Shown here one piece after another: positions 49,583-57,137 of a DNA stretch of 64,000 bases. The notes under the pieces are model-generated. The model was not told the DNA's origin and did no database searches. It saw only the letters and a list, made by a program, of their open reading frames with translations. A program made the translations under genes and the position numbers. Source of the DNA: Adhaeribacter terrigena (GTDB lineage Bacteria; Bacteroidota; Bacteroidia; Cytophagales; Hymenobacteraceae); NCBI RefSeq assembly GCF_016623615.1, contig NZ_JAEHFX010000008.1, positions 62,001 through 126,000 on the forward strand, in the 5' to 3' direction. Numbering within the stretch: position 1 is the stretch's first letter; every line of letters begins with the position of its first letter.

Positions 49583-50551
49583 ATGAAACGATTTTTATAC
49601 GCGGTTTTCTTTTTCTCTCTGTTAGCAGGTGGCAGTGCTATGGCGCAGCAGAAGCCACAGTTCAGCCATTACGGTTTTAATGGAATGTATTTAAGTCCCG
49701 GCTATTCCGGTATGAGAAATGCTACTGAATTCAACATGATCGGGAGATACCAGTGGTTTAACTACGATGGCGATTTTGATGAAGGTGGTTCACCGAAAAC
49801 GGCGCTTTTCAACGTTTCTATTCCGGTTCGGGCTATTAAAGGTGGCATAGGTGTAAACCTGCTTGCTGAAGAATATGGCGCTACCAAAGTAAAGACTGGT
49901 TCACTTTCTTATGCTTATCATCTGGCATTGGGTAGTGGTAAACTGGGTATTGGCGGTCAGGCAATTGTAACCAACCTTTCTAAAGGCGATTATCGCTACA
50001 TGGATGCTGGTGACCCGCATATTCCGTTCAACAGCAACGATACTAAATTTGACCTGGGAGCAGGTTTGTGGTACCAGGCCGATAAATATTATGTTGGTGT
50101 AGGTGCTGATAACTTAATGGGTAGCAAATACCAGTTCGAGGCAGAAAAAGTTTTAGGTAAAGATGGAACTGCATCCCTTACTTCCGCCCGTCACTTGTAC
50201 TTGACAGCTGGTTACGATATCGATGCTTCAGCATCTGTGGTAGTAACGCCAACTGCGCTCGTAAAATACGATCTGAACAGCGACCCTTCATTTGATCTGG
50301 GTGCCCGTGGTACTTTCAATGGAAAATACTGGGTTGGTTTGAATTATCGTCATCAGGAAGCTGTAACCGGTATGGCTGGTATCAGCTTTATGAAAGATAA
50401 TGCTATTCGCTTAGGCTATGCTTTCGACCTTACCACTTTCGGAGAAGAAGCCAAGGAAATGGGCTCACACGAAATCATGCTGTCATACAGAATTCCACAG
50501 TCTCCGCTGGCTACCAAGCCGGCAATCAGAACGCCACGCTACAGCTTCTAA
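49583..50551 (+). CDS. sprF: PorP/SprF family type IX secretion membrane protein
   Basis: A 322-residue outer-membrane barrel protein with signal MKRFLYAVFFFSLLAGGSAMAQQ, then the PorP/SprF opening PQFSHYGFNGMYLSPGYSGM and repeated aromatic-ended strands. GGIGVNLLAEEYGATKVKTG and WVGLNYRHQEAVTGMAGISF are typical. In the T9SS these proteins hold or deliver adhesins such as SprB and cap the outer complex. It precedes gldKLMN, with a hairpin and separate promoter between them. Confidence 0.92.
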   Translation: MKRFLYAVFFFSLLAGGSAMAQQKPQFSHYGFNGMYLSPGYSGMRNATEFNMIGRYQWFNYDGDFDEGGSPKTALFNVSIPVRAIKGGIGVNLLAEEYGATKVKTGSLSYAYHLALGSGKLGIGGQAIVTNLSKGDYRYMDAGDPHIPFNSNDTKFDLGAGLWYQADKYYVGVGADNLMGSKYQFEAEKVLGKDGTASLTSARHLYLTAGYDIDASASVVVTPTALVKYDLNSDPSFDLGARGTFNGKYWVGLNYRHQEAVTGMAGISFMKDNAIRLGYAFDLTTFGEEAKEMGSHEIMLSYRIPQSPLATKPAIRTPRYSF

Positions 50552-50652
50552 TACGCTGTCTGCAACAACGCTTTCTACCGATCATATTAATTTGTGTTAA
50601 GGAGTCTATAATAAATAGCACTTAACTGCGTTTTTAAAATAATTTTTAGCAT

Positions 50653-50690
50653 AAAGGGCAATTACTATTGTATTTAATAATTGCCCTTTA
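50653..50690. terminator. hairpin between sprF and gldK, overlapping a promoter
   Basis: AAAGGGCAATTA (50653-50664) and TAATTGCCCTTT (50678-50689), a perfect 12-bp stem. Its loop holds the -33 TTG of the gldK promoter, so termination and initiation signals share the same DNA. Confidence 0.7.
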
Positions 50691-50698
50691 TATATTTG
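50668..50698 (+). promoter_or_regulatory. promoter of gldKLMN
   Basis: TTG (50668-50670), 20-bp spacer, TATATTTG (50691-50698). Predicted transcription start is near 50705, giving a leader of about 55 bases to gldK. Confidence 0.75.
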
Positions 50699-50758
50699 CT
50701 AATTAGTAAAACTGTAACTAGTACCCATTACCATAATTTTTATTCTTTTTTAGTCATC

Positions 50759-51775
50759 ATGAACAAATTCGTGAAATTGTCTTCTGTGGCGCTAATGATT
50801 GCCTTATTAGGAAGCTGCGGTATGCGAAAAGGTCCACAAGGCGATGTGATCGGCGCCCAGGACCGCCCTGAATTCAATCCTCAGGAGGTGCCCTTCGGGA
50901 TGGTGCCATGCCCGGGCGGGACATTCCATATGGGTCAAACCGATGAAGACATTGCGGCTTCTATGACTAACCTCAACAAGCAGGTTACGATTGGCGGTTT
51001 CTACATGGATGAAACGGAGGTTACCAACAACGAGTATCGCCAGTTCATGAATGCGATCCGCCAGGATTCTATTGATGTATTAGGCGAAGAATATGTAATG
51101 ACGGAATTATATCCGGATACTACAGTTTGGGTACGCGATTTTACTTATCACATGGGCGATCCGCTTATGGAATACTACTACACACATCCGGCTTTTGATG
51201 ACTATCCGGTAGTGGGAGTAGACTGGTTTGCAGCTAAGTATTTCTGCGACTGGAGAACCAAGCTGAAAAATACTTACAATAAAGAAAATGGTATGGCACC
51301 TATGCCTAACTTCCGTCTGCCTTCAGAAGCAGAATGGGAATATGCTTCCCGCGGTGGCCGCGATATGGCAGCTTTCCCTTGGGGTGGCCCTTACCTGAGA
51401 AACGCAAAAGGTTGTATGCTGGCCAACTTTAAACCAGGTCGTGGTGATTATTACAGCGATGGTTATACCTATACCGGCCCTGTAGGTGCTTACTTCCCGA
51501 ACGATTTTGGATTATACGATATGTCTGGAAACGTTTCCGAATGGTGTGAAGATGCTTACTACGAAGCTGCTGTACCGGTAGTTTGGGATTTGAACCCTAC
51601 CTATTACAACGATAGCGAACCGCGTAAGATCGTTCGTGGCGGCTCCTGGAAAGATATCGCTTACTTCTTGGAAACAGGTACCCGTAATTTTGAATATCAG
51701 GATTCGGCCCGTTCCTATATTGGTTTCCGTAGCGCCATGATCTATTTAGGCCGTTCATCCGGAAGCGAATTTTAA
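50759..51775 (+). CDS. gldK: gliding motility lipoprotein GldK
   Basis: 338 residues from ATG 50759. The upstream open frame is not used, since MNKFVKLSSVALMIALLGSC gives a clean lipobox (Cys20). An FGE-sulfatase-like domain fills residues 45-335 (GTFHMGQTDEDIAAS, VTNNEYRQFMNAI, RLPSEAEWEYASRGGRD, DMSGNVSEWCEDAYY, KIVRGGSWKD). GldK and GldN form the ring-shaped outer-membrane complex of the T9SS, needed for gliding and secretion. It is first of four co-directional genes. Confidence 0.97.
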   Translation: MNKFVKLSSVALMIALLGSCGMRKGPQGDVIGAQDRPEFNPQEVPFGMVPCPGGTFHMGQTDEDIAASMTNLNKQVTIGGFYMDETEVTNNEYRQFMNAIRQDSIDVLGEEYVMTELYPDTTVWVRDFTYHMGDPLMEYYYTHPAFDDYPVVGVDWFAAKYFCDWRTKLKNTYNKENGMAPMPNFRLPSEAEWEYASRGGRDMAAFPWGGPYLRNAKGCMLANFKPGRGDYYSDGYTYTGPVGAYFPNDFGLYDMSGNVSEWCEDAYYEAAVPVVWDLNPTYYNDSEPRKIVRGGSWKDIAYFLETGTRNFEYQDSARSYIGFRSAMIYLGRSSGSEF

Positions 51776-51841
51776 CCGAGATTAACCCAATTCTAATTAA
51801 TTAAACTTTCATCACTTTAAACAATTAAACACTCTTAAACA

Positions 51842-52630
51842 ATGAGCAAAAAAGGCGGCAATTTCCTGTTTGACGTATTAATGCCTAAGATCTATGGTAT
51901 TGGTGCAGCAATCGTAATCGTAGGAGCACTTTTCAAAATCCAGCACTGGGAAGGTGCCGGTTTGATGCTTACCGTAGGTCTTTTAACTGAGGCAGCTATC
52001 TTCTTCTTAAGTGCTTTCCAGCCACAACCACACGATCCGGATTGGGCACGCGTTTATCCACAATTAGCTGATGACTATCAGGGTGATACTGCAGTTGGCG
52101 GTGCTAACGGCGGTTCCTTAACCAAGAAGTTAGACGACATGCTGAAAGATGCAAACGTTACACCAGATGCAATCGGCTCATTAGGCCAGGGTTTATCCCG
52201 TTTAAGCGCTACAACTGCGCAGATGGCTGACCTAAGCGATGCAACTTTAGCTACTGATGAATATACTTCTAAAGTAAAGTCAGCAGCCAATTCATTAGAG
52301 AAAATCAACGAAGCTTATTCGCATACTGTAGAAGCGATCACCCAAATGGCTGGAGCTACTACCGATGCCCGCGAATATCATGAGCAGGTTCAGAACGTAA
52401 CCAAGAATTTAGGTGCCCTGAATGCCGTTTATGAAATGGAACTCCAGGATGCCAACAACCACCTGAAGTCTATGAATAAATTCTATGGCAGCCTGAGCGC
52501 CGCTATGGAAAACCTGACAGATGCAAGCAAAGACACTGCTCAGTTCAAGGATGAGGTTGCGAAGTTAACGCAGAACCTGAGCTCCCTGAACAACGTGTAC
52601 GGCAATATGCTGGCTGCAATGAGAGGTTAA
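51842..52630 (+). CDS. gldL: gliding motility / T9SS motor protein GldL
   Basis: 262 residues. Two N-terminal membrane helices (about 12-33, LMPKIYGIGAAIVIVGALFKI, with one conserved charged residue; about 38-58, AGLMLTVGLLTEAAIFFLSAF) lead into a cytoplasmic coiled-coil region of about 190 residues (SAANSLEKINEAYSHTVEAI, LTQNLSSLNNVYGNML). GldL pentamers surround a GldM dimer and use proton flow to rotate it. It starts 66 bp after gldK. Composition is AT-richer in third positions than the rest of the window, which fits a highly expressed operon. Confidence 0.96.
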   Translation: MSKKGGNFLFDVLMPKIYGIGAAIVIVGALFKIQHWEGAGLMLTVGLLTEAAIFFLSAFQPQPHDPDWARVYPQLADDYQGDTAVGGANGGSLTKKLDDMLKDANVTPDAIGSLGQGLSRLSATTAQMADLSDATLATDEYTSKVKSAANSLEKINEAYSHTVEAITQMAGATTDAREYHEQVQNVTKNLGALNAVYEMELQDANNHLKSMNKFYGSLSAAMENLTDASKDTAQFKDEVAKLTQNLSSLNNVYGNMLAAMRG

Positions 52631-52691
52631 TCCTCTCTGCTATCAAAGAATAACATAGACTCAGTTTTAATTTTTTAAATAAGGCATAACT

Positions 52692-54272
52692 ATGGCTGGA
52701 GGAAAAGAAACACCTCGGCAAAAGCTGATCGGTATGATGTACTTGGTACTAACCGCTCTGCTCGCGCTACAGGTGAGTTCATCAATCATGTTGAAATTTA
52801 AATTCCTGGATGACAGTTTAATGGACGTAAACCGTAAAACTATCACCAATAACGTTAACGTAACAAAAGGAATTGAAGCTGCGGTAACCAAAGCTGGTAA
52901 CCGTGCAGCCGATAAAAAAGTCGTTGACGATGCTAATCAGGTACGTACTAAAACTGCTGAGATCATTACCTATTTGGAGGCAACCCGGAAAAAATTGGTA
53001 GATGCTTCCGGCGGTATGGAAAATGGCCAATATAAAGATCCGAATGCGGAAGATAAAGTGGCTAATATCATGATCGGCCCTAATAAGAATGGGGAGGCGT
53101 ATAAGATGAAGGACAAACTGAATCAATACGCTAGCTTTATGAAAGCTTATAATCCAACTGTACCTAAATTAGCAATTGATGCGAAAGAAGATCCAGTTGC
53201 CAGCAAAGATGTAAACTCTAAAGGTAAAGATTTTGCTGAACTAAACTTCGAAGCAACCCCATTAACTGCAGCTTTAGCGGTAATTGCTCAGAAAGAAAGC
53301 GAGATTCTGAAATATGAAGCTGACGCTCTTTCTACTTTGGCTTCAAAAGTTGGTGCGGATATTATCAAGTTCGATAAAATATTTGCTATGGCCCGCGCTG
53401 AATCTAAAACGGTTGCTGCTGGTACCAAATACAAAGCAGATATGTTTATTGCAGCTTCTTCGAATGCCATTACGCCTATTATGACGTATCAGGGCCGTCC
53501 GGTGAAAGTAGAAAACGGATTAGGTAAAATTGAATTCACAGCGCAGGCTGGTGCTTACGACAAAGAAGGCATCTCTAAACAATCCTGGACAGGTCAGATC
53601 CGCATTAACAATAACGGCCGCGATACTACCTTTACTTTAAAAGAAGAGTATTTTGTTGCAAAGCCAGTTATTCAGGTACAGTCTGCATCAGTACAGGCAC
53701 TTTACCTGAACTGCGGTAACGAACTGAACGTACAGGTTCCTGCTTTGGGTGCAACATACGACCCTTCTTTCTCTGCAACCGGTGCTGCCGTAGTTAAAGG
53801 CTCAGAAAAAGGAGTTGTTACACTGGTACCTTCAGCAAAAGAAGTTACCCTGAACGTAAGCAGCGGTGGCAATAAAATTGGTTCTGAGAAATTTCAGGTT
53901 CGTTTAATACCAAAACCAGAAATTACAGCGTTAACAAATGGACGCCCTGTTAATGAAAAGCAAGGTATGGCTGCTCCGGGTCCGCGTAGCATTACCATGA
54001 AAGCTATTCCTGACGAAAGCTTCAAAACATTCTTACCGAAAGACGCCCGTTACCGTGTGTTCAAATGGGAAGTATTCCTGGTAAGAGGTAGAAAAGCAAT
54101 TGCTTCGGAAACGATCAACGGCGAAACTGCTAACCTGACTTCTTTTGCAGCAATGGCCAAAGAAGGTGACCGGATCTCGATTGAAGTGAAAGAAGTGAAA
54201 CGTCTGAATTTCCGTAACGCAACTGAAGACGTTAACATCGGTACAAAAATTATTAATATTCCTTTGAACTAA
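52692..54272 (+). CDS. gldM: gliding motility / T9SS shaft protein GldM
   Basis: 526 residues. A single N-terminal membrane helix (MYLVLTALLALQVSSSIML, about residues 17-36) is preceded by GGKETPRQKLIGM. The periplasmic part has helical D1 (about 40-230) and beta-rich D2-D4 (for example NNNGRDTTFTLKEEYFVAKP). GldM links the inner-membrane GldL motor to the GldK-GldN ring. It starts 61 bp after gldL and its stop is followed 27 bp later by gldN. Confidence 0.96.
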   Translation: MAGGKETPRQKLIGMMYLVLTALLALQVSSSIMLKFKFLDDSLMDVNRKTITNNVNVTKGIEAAVTKAGNRAADKKVVDDANQVRTKTAEIITYLEATRKKLVDASGGMENGQYKDPNAEDKVANIMIGPNKNGEAYKMKDKLNQYASFMKAYNPTVPKLAIDAKEDPVASKDVNSKGKDFAELNFEATPLTAALAVIAQKESEILKYEADALSTLASKVGADIIKFDKIFAMARAESKTVAAGTKYKADMFIAASSNAITPIMTYQGRPVKVENGLGKIEFTAQAGAYDKEGISKQSWTGQIRINNNGRDTTFTLKEEYFVAKPVIQVQSASVQALYLNCGNELNVQVPALGATYDPSFSATGAAVVKGSEKGVVTLVPSAKEVTLNVSSGGNKIGSEKFQVRLIPKPEITALTNGRPVNEKQGMAAPGPRSITMKAIPDESFKTFLPKDARYRVFKWEVFLVRGRKAIASETINGETANLTSFAAMAKEGDRISIEVKEVKRLNFRNATEDVNIGTKIINIPLN

Positions 54273-54299
54273 TTGTTCTCAGGTTACCGTATTACAATT

Positions 54300-55154
54300 A
54301 TGAATTATTTTAAAATTTTAGGCTTAGGAGCAGCGATGACCTTATCTGTGGGTGCATTCGCTCAGGAACAATCGACAACCGCCGCCAGCAATCCATCTGC
54401 CAGACCCATTGCGGAATCTGATATGATGTATCGTAAAACGGTTTGGCGTACCATCGATTTGCGGGAGAAGCAAAACAAGCCTTTGTTTGCTGATGGCCGA
54501 CAGATTACTAAAGTAATTATTGATGCCGTAAAACGTGGAGAGTTACCGATCTATAAAAACGATTCCTTAACCACTACGCTTACGCAACAAGAGTTCAACA
54601 CCAACATGGTAATGCCAGAAGAAGGTGGTGGAATGACTGAAGAAGAAAGAGCATTAGGTTTTGACGAACCTGCTGCTAATGATGCCTGGGGAGATGCTGC
54701 ACCGCAAGATGCTGCTGTTGTAACCGGTCCAGCTGAATTCTTCCCAAAAGATTTGTATCAGATGGAATTGAAAGAGGATGCTATCTTTGATAAGAAGCGT
54801 TCACGGATGTACCACGATATCAAAGCGATCACTTTAGTTGTGCCTGCATCGTTGAAATCTAACGTAAAAGGCCGTGATATTCCGGTTGGAACGTTTAAAT
54901 ACAGCGACTTAGTTAAAGTTTTCCGTGATCATCCAACAGAAGCTTTGTGGTTCAACCCGCAAAATGATGCCCAGCATAAAAACCTGGCGGATGCTTTTGA
55001 CCTGAGACTTTTCAGCTCTTTCATTACCAAAGTTTCTAACCCGGATAATTCAAGCCTGGAAGATATTTATGGTGGCCCGCAGCAAGGTATCTTAGCTGCA
55101 CAGACAACTGCTGAGCAAATGATTGAATACGAATATAACCTGTGGAGCTTCTAA
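54300..55154 (+). CDS. gldN: gliding motility protein GldN
   Basis: 284 residues from ATG 54300; a TTG directly after the gldM stop extends the frame but adds no signal sequence. Signal peptide MNYFKILGLGAAMTLSVGAF ends at AQ. The body has the GldN/PorN features MMYRKTVWRTIDLREKQNKP, DEPAANDAWGD linker and IKAITLVVPASLKSN. It partners GldK in the periplasmic ring. Last gene of the cluster, with a strong terminator 26 bp downstream. Confidence 0.95.
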   Translation: MNYFKILGLGAAMTLSVGAFAQEQSTTAASNPSARPIAESDMMYRKTVWRTIDLREKQNKPLFADGRQITKVIIDAVKRGELPIYKNDSLTTTLTQQEFNTNMVMPEEGGGMTEEERALGFDEPAANDAWGDAAPQDAAVVTGPAEFFPKDLYQMELKEDAIFDKKRSRMYHDIKAITLVVPASLKSNVKGRDIPVGTFKYSDLVKVFRDHPTEALWFNPQNDAQHKNLADAFDLRLFSSFITKVSNPDNSSLEDIYGGPQQGILAAQTTAEQMIEYEYNLWSF

Positions 55155-55180
55155 GCTTTAAGAATACAAAAACAAAAAAA

Positions 55181-55208
55181 AGGAAACCAATCTGGTTTCC
55201 TTTTTTTT
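55181..55208. terminator. terminator of the gld cluster
   Basis: AGGAAACC (55181-55188), loop AATCT, GGTTTCCT (55194-55201), with a T-run after and an A-run before, so active in both directions. Confidence 0.92.
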
Positions 55209-55248
55209 GTTTTTGTATTTCATTTACTAAATTGAATTAGGCCATATA

Positions 55249-55349
55249 GTTTTTAGTCCAATTTCTATAGCGTTTTTCAGAAATGGCTAAGTAAGAATTT
55301 GCGAGGAAATAATGTGTAAAAAAACGCTATGCTTTTTGGCCTGAAAAGT
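55249..55349. repeat. inverted pair of boundary elements between gldN and uvrC
   Basis: Plus copy 55249-55279 (AGTTTTTAGTCCA, ATTTCTATAGCGTTTTTCA) and minus copy 55318-55349 (gene-sense ACTTTTCAGGCC, AAAAAGCATAGCGTTTTTT), with GTTTTT ends facing each other over 38 bp. The uvrC stop TAG is the TAG of the GCATAGCG core, and the last six uvrC codons are element sequence. Confidence 0.8.
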
Positions 55350-57129
55350 AATCGAGGATGATCTTGGCTTTATGTTGCCCGATTTCATCGGCTAATTCCA
55401 CGAAGCTGAGTTCTTTGATTTTTTTCACTGATTTATATTTCAACAAAAGCTTTTCGGCGGTTGCAGCTCCTAAACCCTTAATCTCGGTTATTTCAGTTTT
55501 TAGAGTTCCAGCATCGCGACGGCTACGGTGAAAGGTGATGGCAAAACGGTGGGCTTCGTTTCGAATCCGTTGGATAAGACGCAGGGTTTCGGATTTTTTA
55601 TCGATATAAAGTGGCAGGTTATCTCCCGGGTAAAAAATCTCTTCCAGCCTTTTGGCAATACCAATTACCGGTATCTTGCCCCATAGATCTAAATCTTTCA
55701 GGGCTTTTACGGCCATGCCCAGCTGTCCTTTGCCTCCGTCAATAATAATGAGTTGCGGTAAAGGGGCAGCTTCGTCTAATAAGCGGCGATACCGACGGGT
55801 AACGATCTCGTACATCGAGGCAAAGTCATCGGGGCCAACCACAGTTTTAATATGAAAGTGACGGTAATCTTTTTTGGATGGCCTGGCATTTTTAAAGCAG
55901 ACCATCGACGCAACCGGATTATCGCCCTGGAAATTTGAGTTATCGAAACATTCTATATGCCGTGGCAATTCGGTTAGTTTCAGGTCTTTTTTCATGGTTT
56001 CCATGATCCGGACCTCATTGCTGTCTTTGCTTTTCTCACGGCTGCTTTCCTTTTCTTTGCGCAAATACATCGCGTTTTTCAGCGAAAGATCGAGTAGTTT
56101 GCGCTTATCCCCAATCTGGGGAACGGTAACCGTGATATTGGGAAGCGGAAGCTGCACATCTATATTTACCAGTATTTCGCGTGAATCGCTTTCAAATTCG
56201 TGCCGCAATTGCACAATTACGGAAGCCAGGATTTCTTCATCGGTTTCTTCCAGTTTTTTCTGAATTTCGAGCGACTGCGTTTGAATAATTGAGCCATTCA
56301 CTACTTTGAGGTAGTTGAGAAATGCACATTTCTCGGTAGAAGTAATGGCGAACACATCGATGTTGGTAAGCGTATTGCTCACTACAGTAGATTTTGCCTG
56401 GAAGGAAACCAGCAGATCGAGTTTCGTTTTAAAACTGTGCGCCAATTCGAATTGAAAATCAGCTGCGGCCGCATTCATTTTCTCTTTGAAATAATTTTTG
56501 GCAACCGCTAAATTTCCGGAAAGAATATTCCGGATCTGGATAATATGCTGGTTATAGCTTTCTTCGTCGTAAAGATTTTCACAGGGGCCTTTGCAATTGC
56601 CAATATGGTATTCAAGACAGACCTTGAATTTCCCCGCCAGTATATTTTCAGACGATAAATTATAGGTGCAGGTCCGTAACGGATACAATGCCCTGATAAG
56701 ATCCAGCAGCACATTCATGCTGGTTACACTTGCGTACGGCCCGAAATAACGCGATCCGTCGGCAATTTTATTCCGCGTGCTGATCACGCGAGGAAAGCGT
56801 TCGTTTAAAATGCAGATATACGGATAGGTTTTGCCATCCTTCAGCAGAATGTTGTATTTTGGCTGATATTGTTTTATCAGGTTATTTTCCAGCAGAAAAG
56901 CATCGGCCTCAGTATCTACAATGGTAAATTCTATGTTGCGGATGCAGGCAATGAGGTGGCGGGTCTTTTTATTGTGCTGGGTACTTTTATTAAAATAACT
57001 GCTCACCCGTTTGCGGATATCCACCGCTTTTCCGACGTAAATAATCCCGTTTTCGTCGAAGAATTTATAAATACCCGGCCGATGCGGCAGGTGGCTTATT
57101 TTTTCCTTTAATACGTCGGAAGCTGGCAT
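55327..57129 (-). CDS. uvrC: excinuclease ABC subunit C
   Basis: 600 residues. GIY-YIG nuclease at the N-terminus (RPGIYKFFDENGIIYVGKAV, RKRVSSYFNK), Cys-containing segment CKGPCENLYD, UVR-type region near 200-235, RNase H-like C-terminal nuclease (HIECFDNSNFQGDNPVASMV, LIIIDGGKGQLGMAVKAL) and a terminal helix-hairpin-helix pair (EIKGLGAATAEKLLLKYKSV). It makes both incisions in nucleotide excision repair. Final residues YFSGQKA are encoded by a boundary element. It is 8 bp downstream of the PBP1A gene. Confidence 0.97.
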   Translation of the reverse strand: MPASDVLKEKISHLPHRPGIYKFFDENGIIYVGKAVDIRKRVSSYFNKSTQHNKKTRHLIACIRNIEFTIVDTEADAFLLENNLIKQYQPKYNILLKDGKTYPYICILNERFPRVISTRNKIADGSRYFGPYASVTSMNVLLDLIRALYPLRTCTYNLSSENILAGKFKVCLEYHIGNCKGPCENLYDEESYNQHIIQIRNILSGNLAVAKNYFKEKMNAAAADFQFELAHSFKTKLDLLVSFQAKSTVVSNTLTNIDVFAITSTEKCAFLNYLKVVNGSIIQTQSLEIQKKLEETDEEILASVIVQLRHEFESDSREILVNIDVQLPLPNITVTVPQIGDKRKLLDLSLKNAMYLRKEKESSREKSKDSNEVRIMETMKKDLKLTELPRHIECFDNSNFQGDNPVASMVCFKNARPSKKDYRHFHIKTVVGPDDFASMYEIVTRRYRRLLDEAAPLPQLIIIDGGKGQLGMAVKALKDLDLWGKIPVIGIAKRLEEIFYPGDNLPLYIDKKSETLRLIQRIRNEAHRFAITFHRSRRDAGTLKTEITEIKGLGAATAEKLLLKYKSVKKIKELSFVELADEIGQHKAKIILDYFSGQKA

Positions 57130-57137
57130 ACACAGTA

